A program made the translations under genes and the position numbers. From positions 2,557,001 through 2,621,000 of the forward strand of contig NZ_CP076448.1 of assembly GCF_019203965.1 (NCBI RefSeq): DNA of 64,000 nucleotides. Reading direction: 5' to 3'. The stretch comes from Elioraea tepida. GTDB lineage: Bacteria; Pseudomonadota; Alphaproteobacteria; Acetobacterales; Acetobacteraceae. The notes under the pieces are model-generated. The model was not told the DNA's origin and did not search any database. It saw nothing but the letters and a program-made list of their open reading frames with translations. Positions 26,904-38,321 of the stretch are shown piece by piece (within the stretch, counting starts at the first letter, position 1; the number at the start of each line of letters is the position of its first letter).

Positions 26904-28259
26904 GTGTCCACCTCGATCGCCGTGATCCTTGCGGCCGGCCTCGGCACGCGGCTTAAGAGCGCCGTGCCCAAGCCGTTGCATCGGCTCGGCGGCGTGCCGA
27001 TGGTGCGGCTGCTGCTCGAGGCCTGCGAGGCGGCAGGCTTCGGGCGGATCGTCGTGGTGGCGGGGCCTGAGCCTGCCTTCGACCCGATGCGCGCGCTGGT
27101 CGCCCCCCACACGGTCGTGGTTCAGGCGGAGCGCCTCGGCACCGCCCATGCCGCCTTGATGGCGGAAGAGGCGCTCTCGGAGACGAGCGGCGAGGCGATC
27201 ATCCTCTATGCCGACGTGCCGCTCGTCTCGGCCGCCACGCTCGCGGGCATGGTGGCGACGCGACTCTCGGCCGGGGCTCGGCTCGCCTTGCTCGGCTTCA
27301 GGCCGGCCGACCCTGCCCAGTACGGGCGGATCGTGCTCGAGCCGGACGGGACGGTGGCGCGCATCGTCGAGTGGCGTGACGCGACCGACGAGGAACGGGC
27401 GATCGGCCTGTGCAACGCGGGGCTCTTCTGCGCCCCGGCTGCCGACCTGCTCCGCTGGCTCAAGGCGGTCGGAAACGACAATGCCAAGGGCGAGTATTAC
27501 CTCACCGACATCGTCGCGCTCGCCCGTGCCGAAGGTGTGCGGGTGGCGTTGGTTGAGGCGCCGGCGGAGGAGGTCTTGGGCATCAACTCCCGCGCCGAGC
27601 TCGCCGCTGCCGAAGCCGCGCTGCAGCGTCGCCTGCGGGCGCGGGCGATGGCCGACGGCGTGACGCTGATCGCGCCCGAGACGGTGTTCCTCGCCGCCGA
27701 CACCGCTCTTGCCCCGGACGTGACGGTGCATCCGCATGTCGTGTTCGGCCCGGGCGTCCGCGTCGGCGCCGGGGCGGTGATTCAGAGCTTCTCCCATCTC
27801 GAGTCCTGTACGGTCGAGGCGGGGGCGACGGTCGGTCCCTTCGCCCGGCTTCGCCCCGGTGCGTCGGTGGGGGAGGGGGCACATGTCGGGAACTTCGTGG
27901 AGCTCAAGGCTGCGCGCCTCGGCCCCGGAGCGAAGGCCAACCACCTCGCCTATCTCGGCGATGCCGAGATAGGCGCGGGCGCGAATGTCGGGGCGGGGAC
28001 GATCACCTGCAACTATGACGGCTTTGGCAAGTACCGCACCGTGATTGGCCCCGGCGCCTTCATCGGCTCGAACACGTCGCTGGTGGCGCCGGTGAGGGTT
28101 GGCGCAGGCGCGATCATCGCCGCCGGCAGCACCATCACCGAGGATGTCGGGGCCGACTCGGTTGCCTTCGGTCGGGCGCGCCAGGTGGAGAAACCGGGTG
28201 CGGCACCGCGGTTCCGCGAAGCGGCGAAGGCGCGGAAAGCGCGCGCCAAGGAGGGCTAG
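26904..28259 (+). CDS. glmU: Bifunctional GlmU (UDP-GlcNAc synthesis)
   Basis: Acetylates glucosamine-1-phosphate and couples it to UTP to give UDP-GlcNAc for peptidoglycan and LPS. 451 residues. The N-terminal uridyltransferase has LAAGLGTRLKS near residues 8-18 and the usual VPLVSAATL region. The C-terminal left-handed beta-helix has hexapeptide repeats and acetyltransferase residues in HLAYLGDAEIG and CNYDGFGKYRT. GTG start at 26904. glmS follows by 3 bases: an operon for two successive steps of the same pathway. Confidence 0.96.
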   Translation: MSTSIAVILAAGLGTRLKSAVPKPLHRLGGVPMVRLLLEACEAAGFGRIVVVAGPEPAFDPMRALVAPHTVVVQAERLGTAHAALMAEEALSETSGEAIILYADVPLVSAATLAGMVATRLSAGARLALLGFRPADPAQYGRIVLEPDGTVARIVEWRDATDEERAIGLCNAGLFCAPAADLLRWLKAVGNDNAKGEYYLTDIVALARAEGVRVALVEAPAEEVLGINSRAELAAAEAALQRRLRARAMADGVTLIAPETVFLAADTALAPDVTVHPHVVFGPGVRVGAGAVIQSFSHLESCTVEAGATVGPFARLRPGASVGEGAHVGNFVELKAARLGPGAKANHLAYLGDAEIGAGANVGAGTITCNYDGFGKYRTVIGPGAFIGSNTSLVAPVRVGAGAIIAAGSTITEDVGADSVAFGRARQVEKPGAAPRFREAAKARKARAKEG

Positions 28260-28262
28260 GGG

Positions 28263-30086
<1,824 letters not shown>

Positions 30087-30087
30087 A

Positions 30088-30113
30088 CCCGGGCCGGGCC
30101 CGACGCGCCCGGG
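30088..30113 (+). terminator. Weak hairpin after glmS
   Basis: CCCGGGC (30088-30094) pairs with GCCCGGG (30107-30113) across a 12-base loop, starting at the base after the glmS stop. There is no T run. It may be an intrinsic-like pause site or only GC-rich repetition. Confidence 0.35.
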
Positions 30114-30188
30114 CCGCCGCTCTCGGGAGGGCTGGAGAGACGGGACGTTTCGTGCCACTGTCCCAGCGGATGGTGTCACCGTGACGTG

Positions 30189-31079
30189 ATGTTCCGCCGT
30201 TCCCTTCTCGGCTCGGCAATCGCCGGAGCTGCCCTCCTGGTTGGCCGGGCCGGCGCGGCCGCTGAGTGGCGCGTGCTGCCTGACCGGGTGGCGACCGCCC
30301 GGGAGGGCAGGGCTCTGCCCTACAACGTCTTCCTGCCGACGGGATACGACCCTGCGAAGGGGCCCTATCCGCTGCTCGTCCTGTTGCACGGCGCCAACGC
30401 CGACGAGCAGTTCTGGGCCGGGCAGATCCGTCTCTGGCGCGCGATCGAGGCGGGACAGCGCGCGGGGCGGCTGCCGAAGCTGATCGCGGTGATGCCAGGG
30501 AGCCGAAACTCCTGGTGGCTCGACCGTCCTGGCCAGCCGGCCGAGAGCGCGGTCGTCGAGGATCTCCTTGCTGACGTCGCGGCCAAATATCCGGTGATGG
30601 AGGAGCGCGACGGCCGCGCGATCGCGGGCTATTCGGCCGGAGCCTATGGCGCGCTCAGGATTGCGTTGCGGCATCCGCACCTCTTCGGCGCCGCTGCACT
30701 CTGGGCGCCTGCGATCTACGCCGACCTGCCGCCGCCTGTGTCCGCGGCGCGCCGCGCCCCCGCTTTCGCCGGTCCGGACGGCAGCTTCGATCCGGCCGCA
30801 TGGAAGGCGGAGGCCTGGCCGAGCCTGCTGCCCGCCTATCTCGCTCAGCCGCTGCGCGTTCCGATCTTCATCGCCGCGGGCGACGATGACCGGCTCGACA
30901 CCGCCTTCGAGGGCGCTTTCCTCGCCAAGACCCTCGCCCCGCACCAGGAGGACCTGATCGAGTTCCGCGTCGTGGACGGTGGCCACACGATGCGCGTGTG
31001 GGAGGAGACCGTCGACGAGGCGCTCGCGTTCTTGTTCGCCCATCTCGCCCGGCTGCAGCTCGCCAAAGCCCATGACTGA
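30189..31079 (+). CDS. Exported alpha/beta-hydrolase (putative esterase family)
   Basis: 296 residues: signal peptide with RR near the start (MFRRSLLGSAIAGAALLVGR), then an alpha/beta-hydrolase of the esterase-D-like type. Visible features are the oxyanion segment LLHGANADEQFW, nucleophile elbow GYSAG (147-151, Ser149), an acid in AAGDDDRLD near 230-235, and catalytic His265 in VDGGHTMRVW. The substrate is unknown. It starts at ATG 30189 (a GTG lies just before). It is about 100 bases after glmS and convergent with the next gene. Confidence 0.85.
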   Translation: MFRRSLLGSAIAGAALLVGRAGAAAEWRVLPDRVATAREGRALPYNVFLPTGYDPAKGPYPLLVLLHGANADEQFWAGQIRLWRAIEAGQRAGRLPKLIAVMPGSRNSWWLDRPGQPAESAVVEDLLADVAAKYPVMEERDGRAIAGYSAGAYGALRIALRHPHLFGAAALWAPAIYADLPPPVSAARRAPAFAGPDGSFDPAAWKAEAWPSLLPAYLAQPLRVPIFIAAGDDDRLDTAFEGAFLAKTLAPHQEDLIEFRVVDGGHTMRVWEETVDEALAFLFAHLARLQLAKAHD

Positions 31080-31142
31080 CTGGCGGCACGGCAGAAGGCG
31101 GGCGCTCTCCGGTGGGGCGGCAGGTGCTGTCCGGAACCTTCC

Positions 31143-31760
31143 CTACGGAGCGGAGCGGAACAGGAAGCCCCCCGCGATCCCGAACAGCACGAGCGAGATC
31201 ATCGCCACCGCGCCGAGGGCGATGCCATAGCCGAGCACGTGCCGCCCGAAGCGGCGTGTTAGCAGGCTCGCGGGCAGGAGAGCGAGGAGGAAGGAGAGGA
31301 TCGCGGCCCAGCTCCGCAGCCGCTCCGGCAGCTCGGCCCCGACCCAGTCACGGAAGGCGGACGGCGAGGACGCTGCCGCTGACAGCGCGAACACTGCGAC
31401 CGGAGCGAGCGCGAGGCCGATCACGGCAACGGGGCCGGCGAGAAGGGTGAGCAGCCGGGTCGCGGCCGCCGTGCGCGCAGCGCGGTGCAGCGCGATCCCT
31501 CCGGCGACGACGCCCCACACGAGCCCGAGCAGCGCCGACCAGGCGGCAAGGTCGCGTCCCGAGGGGGGTGCGCCGGCGAGGACGCGGACGGAGAGGATGA
31601 CGGTGAGCGCGACCGCTGCCGCGAGATCGACCCCCAGAGCGAGATCAAAGCGACGCAGATCGGACGCCGCCCGGTCATCCCAGCGGGGGAGGGCGCCCGG
31701 GCGCCGTTGGGCCGCCGCTGCGGTCGTCGCCGACTTCCCCTCGAATTCCGTCGTCACCAT
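31143..31760 (-). CDS. Integral membrane protein of unknown function
   Basis: 205 residues with about five hydrophobic helices. The soluble N-terminus is short and Arg/Asp-rich (RWDDRAASDLRRFD), followed by helices at roughly 43-60, 75-95, 105-130, 155-175 and 180-200. No family motif was recognised. It is divergent from the dehydrogenase at 31913 (gap about 150 bases) and convergent with the esterase. Confidence 0.6.
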   Translation of the reverse strand: MVTTEFEGKSATTAAAAQRRPGALPRWDDRAASDLRRFDLALGVDLAAAVALTVILSVRVLAGAPPSGRDLAAWSALLGLVWGVVAGGIALHRAARTAAATRLLTLLAGPVAVIGLALAPVAVFALSAAASSPSAFRDWVGAELPERLRSWAAILSFLLALLPASLLTRRFGRHVLGYGIALGAVAMISLVLFGIAGGFLFRSAP

Positions 31761-31912
31761 GGCTCGCGACCATCCGCACACCGTGTCAATGCCCCCTCGA
31801 TATGGGAATCACGCTGCGCGAGGCGAAGGGGGCTTGCCTTGACCTGCGTTCGACCGCCGCGGCCGCCTTGTGTATGGTCGGCCCGGAGCCAGGACTTTGG
31901 GAGAGAGATGCC

Positions 31913-33391
31913 ATGCTGAACCCTGCCGCGCCGCTGCCGCTCAAGGACCCCTCCCTGTTCCGCCAGGCCTGCCTCGTCGGGGGGCGGTGGATCGAGGCGG
32001 AGAGCGGCAGGACCATGCCCGTGCGAAACCCGGCAACCGGGGAGGTGATCGGCTCCGTACCGGCGTTCGGCCGCGCCGAGACACGCGCCGCCATCGAGGC
32101 CGCTTCTGCCGCCTATCCGGCTTGGCGGGCGATGCTCGCCAAGGAACGCAGCGCGATCCTGCGCAGGCTCTACGAACTGATGCTCGCCAACGCCGACGAC
32201 CTCGCCCTGATTATGACCAGCGAGCAGGGCAAGCCGCTCGCCGAGGCGAAGGGCGAGGTGGCCTATGCCGCCTCCTTCGTCGAGTGGTTCGCCGAAGAGG
32301 GCAAGCGCGCCTATGGCGACATGATCCCGCAGAACCAGAAAGGGCGGCGGATTCTCGTGATGAAGGAGCCGGTCGGCGTGTTCGCGGCGATCACGCCCTG
32401 GAACTTCCCCGCTGCCATGATCACGCGCAAGGTCGCGCCCGGGCTCGCGGTCGGCTGCACCGGCGTCGTCCGCCCCGCCTCGCAGACCCCCTTCACCGCT
32501 CTCGCGATCGGCGTGCTCGCCGAGCGCGCCGGCCTGCCCCCGGGTGTGATGAACATCATCACCGGCCCCTCGGCCGAGACGGGAGCAGAGCTCACGGAGA
32601 ACCCGATGGTGCGGAAGCTCTCCTTCACCGGCTCGACGGAGGTGGGGAAGGTGCTTCTCGAGCAGTGCGCACGCACGGTGAAGCGCGTGTCGATGGAGCT
32701 CGGCGGCAACGCGCCCTTCATCGTGTTCGACGATGCCGATCTCGACGCGGCGGTGGCCGGGGCGATGGCGTCGAAGTTCCGCAACACCGGCCAGACTTGC
32801 GTCTGCGCCAACCGGATCCTGGTCCAGGACGGCATCTTCGAGGCCTTCGCGACGAAGCTCGCCGAGGCTGCCGCGGCGATGAAGGTGGGGCCGGGCGTGG
32901 AGCCAGGGGTGACGCAGGGGCCGCTGATCAACGCCGATGCGGTGGCCAAGGTCGAGGAGCATATCGGTGACGCGCTCGCGCGCGGCGCGCGCGTGGTCAC
33001 CGGCGGCAAGCGGCACCCCCGCGGCGGCAACTTCTTCGAGCCGACGGTGCTTGCCGACGTTCCGCGCGAGGCGAAGATCTTCTCGGAGGAGACGTTCGGG
33101 CCGGTGGCACCTCTGTTCCGATTCCGCACCGAAGAGGAGGCGATCCGGCTCGCCAACGACACGCCCTTCGGGCTCGCGGCCTACTTCTACACCCGCGATG
33201 TCGGCCGGATGTTCCGCGTGGCGGAGGCGCTCGAATATGGCATCGTCGGCGTCAACGAGGGCATCATCTCGACCGAGGTCGCCCCCTTCGGCGGCTTCAA
33301 GGAGAGCGGGCTCGGCCGCGAGGGCTCCAAATACGGTCTCGATGAGTATCTCGAGGTGAAATACGTCGCTGTCGGCGGCATCGGCACCTGA
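31913..33391 (+). CDS. gabD: NAD(P)-dependent succinate-semialdehyde-type dehydrogenase
   Basis: Oxidises succinate semialdehyde (or a similar semialdehyde) to succinate; 492 residues, normal ALDH length. Active-site Glu is in SMELGGNAPFI and the nucleophilic Cys in NTGQTCVCANR. The TPWNFPAAMITRK segment and the ending FGGFKESGLGREG are typical of GabD. The usual K of the KPA-TP cofactor motif is R here (VRPASQTP). ATG at 31913 lies behind GGGAGAGA. gor follows 8 bases later, so the two are likely cotranscribed. Confidence 0.88.
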   Translation: MLNPAAPLPLKDPSLFRQACLVGGRWIEAESGRTMPVRNPATGEVIGSVPAFGRAETRAAIEAASAAYPAWRAMLAKERSAILRRLYELMLANADDLALIMTSEQGKPLAEAKGEVAYAASFVEWFAEEGKRAYGDMIPQNQKGRRILVMKEPVGVFAAITPWNFPAAMITRKVAPGLAVGCTGVVRPASQTPFTALAIGVLAERAGLPPGVMNIITGPSAETGAELTENPMVRKLSFTGSTEVGKVLLEQCARTVKRVSMELGGNAPFIVFDDADLDAAVAGAMASKFRNTGQTCVCANRILVQDGIFEAFATKLAEAAAAMKVGPGVEPGVTQGPLINADAVAKVEEHIGDALARGARVVTGGKRHPRGGNFFEPTVLADVPREAKIFSEETFGPVAPLFRFRTEEEAIRLANDTPFGLAAYFYTRDVGRMFRVAEALEYGIVGVNEGIISTEVAPFGGFKESGLGREGSKYGLDEYLEVKYVAVGGIGT

Positions 33392-33399
33392 CCGTTCCG

Positions 33400-34764
33400 A
33401 TGGAGGTCGATCTTTTCGTTATCGGCGGCGGCTCGGCCGGCGTGCGCTGTGCGCGTGTCGCCGCCGGGCACGGGGCCACGGTCGCGATCGCCGAGCGACG
33501 CTTCTGGGGCGGCACCTGCGTGAACGTGGGCTGCGTGCCGAAGAAGCTGATGGTCCAGGCTGCCGAGTACGGCGCCTGGGCCGAGGACGCGCGCGGCTTC
33601 GGCTGGGAGATCGAGGTGCGCGGCCATGACTGGGGCAGGCTCCAGGCGGCGGTGCGGGCGGAGACGGCGCGGCTGTCGGCCATCTACCGCCGCCTTCTCG
33701 AGGGGGCTGGCGCACGCCTGTTCGATGCCGAAGCAACACTCGTCGATGCCCATACCGTAGCGGTCGGAGGCGAGCGGGTCAGGGCACGGCACATCGTCAT
33801 CGCGACCGGCGGCGAGCCGGTTCTGCCCGACTTCCCGGGCGCGGAACACTGCCTTGTGAGCGACTCCCTGTTCGCGATGCCCCGCCGCCCGCGCCGCGCC
33901 GTCGTGTTGGGTGGCGGCTACATCGCCTGCGAGTTCGCCTCGCTGCTCGCCGGCCTCGGTGTGGCGACCACGCTGCTCTATCGCGGCCGGCTGATCCTGC
34001 GCGGTTTCGACGACGACCTCCGCGAGGCGCTCGCCGCCGAACTTCGCGCGGGCGGTGTCGCGCTCCGGCTCGAGACCTCGATCGCGCGTGTGGATCGCGC
34101 GGGCGAGGCGTTCCTCGTCCACTGCACCGATGGCGAGGTGATCGAGGCGGACGCAGTGTTCGCGACGATCGGCCGCAGGCCGGCAACGGCCGGCCTCGGC
34201 CTCGACCGTGCCGGGGTGGCGACGCGCCCGGACGGGGCGGTGATCGTCGATGCCTCGGGCCGGGCCTCGGTGCCGCACATCTTCGCCCTCGGCGACGTGA
34301 CCGACCAGGTCAACCTCACGCCGGTTGCGACCGGCCAGGGCCACGCGCTGGCTGATACGCTGTTCGGCGGCACCCCGCGCACCATCAGCCTCGATAACGT
34401 TCCCACCGCTGTGTTCACCGCCCCGCCCATCGCGACCGTGGGGCTGACGGAGGCGGAGGCGGCCAAGCGCGGCGAGATCGACGTCTACCTCAGCCGCTTC
34501 CGGCCGCTTCGGCACGCGCTCACCGGCCGCGACCGGCAGACCCTGATGAAGCTCGTGGTCGACCGCGCCACGCAGCGCGTGCTTGGCATCCACATGCTCG
34601 GCGAGGATGCGCCGGAGATCCTCCAGGGCTTCGCCGTGGCCGTGGTGATGGGGGCGACCAAGGCGGATCTCGACCGCACGATCGGCATCCACCCCTCTGC
34701 GGCGGAGGAGTTCGTGACGATGCGCACGAAGCGCCCTGAGCGTGTGGCGGAGGCCGCGGCGTAA
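33400..34764 (+). CDS. gor: Glutathione-disulfide reductase
   Basis: FAD flavoenzyme that reduces oxidised glutathione with NADPH. 454 residues. FAD loop GGGSAG at 9-14; redox-active pair C40 and C45 in [13 protein letters not shown]; second nucleotide fold [33 protein letters not shown]; and the C-terminal His-Glu dyad in [10 protein letters not shown]. Cofactor preference is inferred from the family. It lies directly after the semialdehyde dehydrogenase, an association without a known mechanistic reason. Confidence 0.94.
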   Translation: MEVDLFVIGGGSAGVRCARVAAGHGATVAIAERRFWGGTCVNVGCVPKKLMVQAAEYGAWAEDARGFGWEIEVRGHDWGRLQAAVRAETARLSAIYRRLLEGAGARLFDAEATLVDAHTVAVGGERVRARHIVIATGGEPVLPDFPGAEHCLVSDSLFAMPRRPRRAVVLGGGYIACEFASLLAGLGVATTLLYRGRLILRGFDDDLREALAAELRAGGVALRLETSIARVDRAGEAFLVHCTDGEVIEADAVFATIGRRPATAGLGLDRAGVATRPDGAVIVDASGRASVPHIFALGDVTDQVNLTPVATGQGHALADTLFGGTPRTISLDNVPTAVFTAPPIATVGLTEAEAAKRGEIDVYLSRFRPLRHALTGRDRQTLMKLVVDRATQRVLGIHMLGEDAPEILQGFAVAVVMGATKADLDRTIGIHPSAAEEFVTMRTKRPERVAEAAA

Positions 34765-34856
34765 CCGCCCGCCCTGCGCCGCGCGGAGTGGCGCGAGGCA
34801 CGCGTTTGTGCATAACTCCGCGCAGCAACGCAACGAGACGCCAGAGGAACCGCCAC

Positions 34857-36239
34857 ATGACCGCTCCCTGGAGCCCAGCGTCCTGGAGGAGCAAGCCGGC
34901 GAGGCAGCTTCCGTCCTATCCGGATCCGGCTGCGCTTGCCGCCGTCGAGGAGCGGGTGCGGCGCTTCCCGCCGCTCGTCTTCGCCGGCGAGGCACGCCGG
35001 CTCAAGGCGGCGCTCGCCGCCGCGGCCGAGGGGCGCGCCTTCGTCCTACAGGGCGGCGACTGCGCCGAGGCCTTCTCCGACATGTCGGCCAACACGATCC
35101 GCGACACCTTCCGCGTGCTCCTGCAGATGGCCGTGGTGCTGACTTACGGCGGCGCGGTGCCGGTGGTGAAGATGGGCCGGATGGCCGGGCAATTCGCCAA
35201 GCCGCGATCCTCCGACACCGAAACGATCGACGGGGTGACGCTTCCCTCCTACCGCGGCGACATCATCAACGGCCCCGAGTTCACTCCGGAAGCCCGCACG
35301 CCCGACCCTAGACGGATGGAGCAGGGCTACTTCCACTCTGCCTCGACGCTCAACCTGCTGCGTGCCTTCGCCCAGGGCGGCTACGCCGACCTGCACGAGG
35401 TGCACCGGTGGAACCTAAGCTTCGTGGCCCAGAGCCCCGCCGCCGCACGCTACCAGGACCTCGCCTCGCGCATCGACGAGACGCTCGCCTTCATGGCCGC
35501 CTGCGGCATGACGAGCGAAACGACGCCGCAGATCCGCGAGACCGACTTCTACATCAGCCATGAGGCCCTGCTCCTCCCTTACGAGGAGGCCCTGACACGG
35601 ATCGACTCCACCTCGGGCGACTGGTACGCGTGCTCGGCGCATCTGCTCTGGATCGGCGATCGCACGCGCCAGGTCGACGGCGCGCATGTCGAGTTCCTGC
35701 GCGGGGTGAAGAACCCGATCGGGCTCAAATGCGGCCCCTCTCTCGAAGCGGATGAGCTCCTCCGCCTCTGCGATGTGCTCAACCCGCAGAACGAGCCCGG
35801 GCGGCTGACGCTCATCGCGCGGATGGGCGCCGATACGCTCGAGGCGAAGCTTCCTCCCCTGGTTCGCGCGATCAAGCGCGAGGGGCGAAAGGTCGTGTGG
35901 CTGACCGACCCGATGCACGGCAACACAGTCAAGGCGGCGAACGGCTACAAGACGCGCAGCTTCGACGCGATCCTCTCCGAGGTGCGGCAGTTCTTCGACG
36001 TGCACGAGGCTGAAGGAACCTGGGCCGGCGGCGTGCACGTGGAGATGACCGGGCAGGACGTGACGGAGTGCCTCGGCGGAGCGCGCACCGTCACTGAGGC
36101 GTCGCTCGCCTCGCGCTACCACACCTTCTGCGATCCGCGCCTCAATGCCGAGCAGAGCCTCGAGCTCGCCTTCCTGGTCGCCGCCGAGCTGAAGGAGCGG
36201 CGCGCTCCGGCCGATCGCCAGCGCGTCGCCGCGCAGTAG
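34857..36239 (+). CDS. Class II 3-deoxy-7-phosphoheptulonate synthase
   Basis: First enzyme of the shikimate pathway: condenses PEP and erythrose-4-phosphate to DAHP. 460 residues, the long plant/actinobacterial-type (class II) form. Motifs include [12 protein letters not shown] with the metal-ligand cysteine, [24 protein letters not shown], and [21 protein letters not shown] at 34857 follows AGAGGAA. Alphaproteobacteria often carry this form instead of AroG/F/H. Confidence 0.95.
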   Translation: MTAPWSPASWRSKPARQLPSYPDPAALAAVEERVRRFPPLVFAGEARRLKAALAAAAEGRAFVLQGGDCAEAFSDMSANTIRDTFRVLLQMAVVLTYGGAVPVVKMGRMAGQFAKPRSSDTETIDGVTLPSYRGDIINGPEFTPEARTPDPRRMEQGYFHSASTLNLLRAFAQGGYADLHEVHRWNLSFVAQSPAAARYQDLASRIDETLAFMAACGMTSETTPQIRETDFYISHEALLLPYEEALTRIDSTSGDWYACSAHLLWIGDRTRQVDGAHVEFLRGVKNPIGLKCGPSLEADELLRLCDVLNPQNEPGRLTLIARMGADTLEAKLPPLVRAIKREGRKVVWLTDPMHGNTVKAANGYKTRSFDAILSEVRQFFDVHEAEGTWAGGVHVEMTGQDVTECLGGARTVTEASLASRYHTFCDPRLNAEQSLELAFLVAAELKERRAPADRQRVAAQ

Positions 36240-36268
36240 GCGGCACGGCCGCGCCGGGGTGCGGCGCC

Positions 36269-37387
36269 ATGGATGCCACGCCCACGCCGGACCTCGCGGC
36301 CTGGACGGACTCGTATTTCAGCCGCACGCGCAGGATCGTCGAGCGCTTCGGCGACACGCGCGTCACCTACGCTGTGTTCCTCCGCCGCCCCGTTCTGATG
36401 GCGGCGCGCCTTGCCATCGAGTGGCTTCGCTCTGTGCGCGGCGAGTCGGTGGTGATCGAGCCGATGTACGAGGAGGGGGCGGAGGTCGGCGCGGGCGAGC
36501 CGCTCCTCTATCTCACGGGAAGCTTCGCCGCTCTCGCCGAGACAGAGACGCTGCTTCTGCAGCGGCTCGGGCCGCCCTGCGTTGCGGCATGGAACGCGCG
36601 CGAGATGTGCCTCGCCCTGCCGGATGTTGCCTTTCTCGCGATGGACGCGCGTCACTGCGCCGGAACCGAAATGGCCGAGCTGATGGCCTACGCCGCCTCG
36701 GTCGGCTCGCGGGCGGCTCAGGCGAAAGGGGCGAAGGGCTTCATCGGCAACGCCACCACCGCGACGGCCCATTATTTCGGGCGCGATACTGGGCTCGGCA
36801 CGATGCCGCATGCGCTGATCGGCTATGCCGGCTCGACGCTGCGCGCGGCCGAGATGTTCGTCGAGACCTTCCCTGGCGAACCGCTCACCGTTCTCGTCGA
36901 TTATTTCGGAGCGGAGATCACGGACGCGCTCGCCGTCTGCCGCCGGTTCCCGTCGATGGTGGCGGAAGGCAAGCTCGCCTTCCGGCTCGACACGCATGGC
37001 GGGCGGTTCCTCGAGACGCTCGACCCGGCCGCCTCCTACGCGGTGCTCGAGCGGCATGCGCCCGAGGCGATACGCCGCTACCGCTCGGAGGAGGAGCTGC
37101 GCTGGCTCGTCGGCACCGGCGTGTCTGCGGCCGCGGTGTGGCGGTTCCGCGAGGCGCTCGACGAGGCGGGGTTCAGCAGTGCCAAGATCGTCGGCTCCTC
37201 CGGCTTCTCGGTGGCGAAGTGCCGCATCATGGCAGAGGCACGGGCGCCGCTCGACGTCGTCGGCACTGGCTCCTTCCTGCCCGAGGCGTGGAGCGAGACT
37301 TACGCGACCGCCGACATCGTCGCCTATGACGGCATCCCCCGCGTGAAGGTCGGGCGGGAGTTCCTGCTTCGCCGGCCGGGCGCGTGA
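36269..37387 (+). CDS. pncB: Nicotinate phosphoribosyltransferase (PncB-like)
   Basis: Preiss-Handler salvage enzyme that converts nicotinate + PRPP to nicotinate mononucleotide. 372 residues. Features: the N-terminal TDSYFSRTRRIVE, the EGAEVGAGEPLLYLTG strand, the phosphoribosyl region FIGNATTATAHYFG with GTMPHALIGYAG, and the C-terminal catalytic-domain LDTHGGRFLETL and SGFSVAKC segments. It sits between the DAHP synthase and a DMT exporter, about 2 kb upstream of nadE, which acts later in the same route. Confidence 0.88.
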   Translation: MDATPTPDLAAWTDSYFSRTRRIVERFGDTRVTYAVFLRRPVLMAARLAIEWLRSVRGESVVIEPMYEEGAEVGAGEPLLYLTGSFAALAETETLLLQRLGPPCVAAWNAREMCLALPDVAFLAMDARHCAGTEMAELMAYAASVGSRAAQAKGAKGFIGNATTATAHYFGRDTGLGTMPHALIGYAGSTLRAAEMFVETFPGEPLTVLVDYFGAEITDALAVCRRFPSMVAEGKLAFRLDTHGGRFLETLDPAASYAVLERHAPEAIRRYRSEEELRWLVGTGVSAAAVWRFREALDEAGFSSAKIVGSSGFSVAKCRIMAEARAPLDVVGTGSFLPEAWSETYATADIVAYDGIPRVKVGREFLLRRPGA

Positions 37388-37390
37388 GCG

Positions 37391-38290
37391 GTGCAGGGCG
37401 GGAAGGCCGCGCGCGAGCAGCGCCTCGGCTTCGCCTGCGCCTTTCTCGTGCTGTTCATCTGGTCTGGCTTCATCCTGGCAAGCCGCGGCGGCGCGACCGG
37501 GGTGCTCACGCCGTGGGATCTCGCCGCTCTCCGACATGTCGTCTCGTTCGCGGTGCTCGCGCCCTTCGCAGGCGGCGGGGTGCTCGGTCGCCTCTCCTCG
37601 CGCCGGGCGGTGGCGCTCGCCGGCTTCGCTGGGCTCGGCTTCCCGCTCTGCGCCTATGCCGGGTTTGCGCTCGCGCCCGCGGCGCACGGGGCGGTTCTGC
37701 TTCCCGGGGCTCTCCCCTTCGCCACCGCGCTGGTCGCGAGGCTCTGGCTCGGCGAGCGTGTGGGGAGGGAGAGGGCGCTGTCTCTTGCCATCGTGTTAGC
37801 TGGCATCGCGCTGATCGCAGGCGCCGACTTCTTCGCCGCGTCTGGAGCCTGGCGCGGCGATTTCCTCTTCCTCGCCGGCACCACCTCCTGGGCTGTGTTC
37901 ACCCTGCTCGTTCGGCACTTGGGGGTCACCGCGCTTGAGGCGACCGTCGCCGTTGGCACCGTCTCTGCCCCGCTTTATCTGCCCGTCTGGGCGCTTGCCC
38001 TGCCCTCGCGGCTCGATGATGCGGCCTGGGGCGAAATCGCGTTCCAGGGGGCTTACCAGGGCGGGCTTGCAATGGTGGTCGCCTCGCTGCTCTACACGCG
38101 CGCTCTCGTCGCGCTCGGGCCCACGCGGCTTGCCTTCTTCACCTCCGTGGTTCTTGCGCTTGCGGCCGTCGCCGCCTGGCCGATCCTCGGCGAGCCGCTC
38201 GGGCCTCTCGCCTCCGTCGGCGTCGTCCTGGTCACGGCGGGGATGCTGTTCGGGGTCCTGCGTGGTTCGGGCCGCACCCCGGCGCGTTGA
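37391..38290 (+). CDS. DMT-superfamily (EamA) permease
   Basis: 299-residue ten-helix transporter with two EamA repeats. The first opens with FLVLFIWSGFILASRG, the second with FLFLAGTTSWAVFTLLVRHLG. Members export amino acids or other metabolites; the substrate here is unknown. GTG start at 37391, 3 bases after the pncB-like gene, so it may be cotranscribed with it. The C-terminal WPILGEPLGPLASVGVVLV is the typical helix-10 region. Confidence 0.85.
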   Translation: MQGGKAAREQRLGFACAFLVLFIWSGFILASRGGATGVLTPWDLAALRHVVSFAVLAPFAGGGVLGRLSSRRAVALAGFAGLGFPLCAYAGFALAPAAHGAVLLPGALPFATALVARLWLGERVGRERALSLAIVLAGIALIAGADFFAASGAWRGDFLFLAGTTSWAVFTLLVRHLGVTALEATVAVGTVSAPLYLPVWALALPSRLDDAAWGEIAFQGAYQGGLAMVVASLLYTRALVALGPTRLAFFTSVVLALAAVAAWPILGEPLGPLASVGVVLVTAGMLFGVLRGSGRTPAR

Positions 38291-38321
38291 CGCTGCCCAA
38301 GGCCGAACCTAGCTTCCGCCC

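Noticed and set aside
31784-31789. Minus-strand TTGACA ahead of the membrane protein gene at 31143-31760
   Set aside because: No TATAAT-like hexamer follows at the right distance, so it was not called as a promoter.
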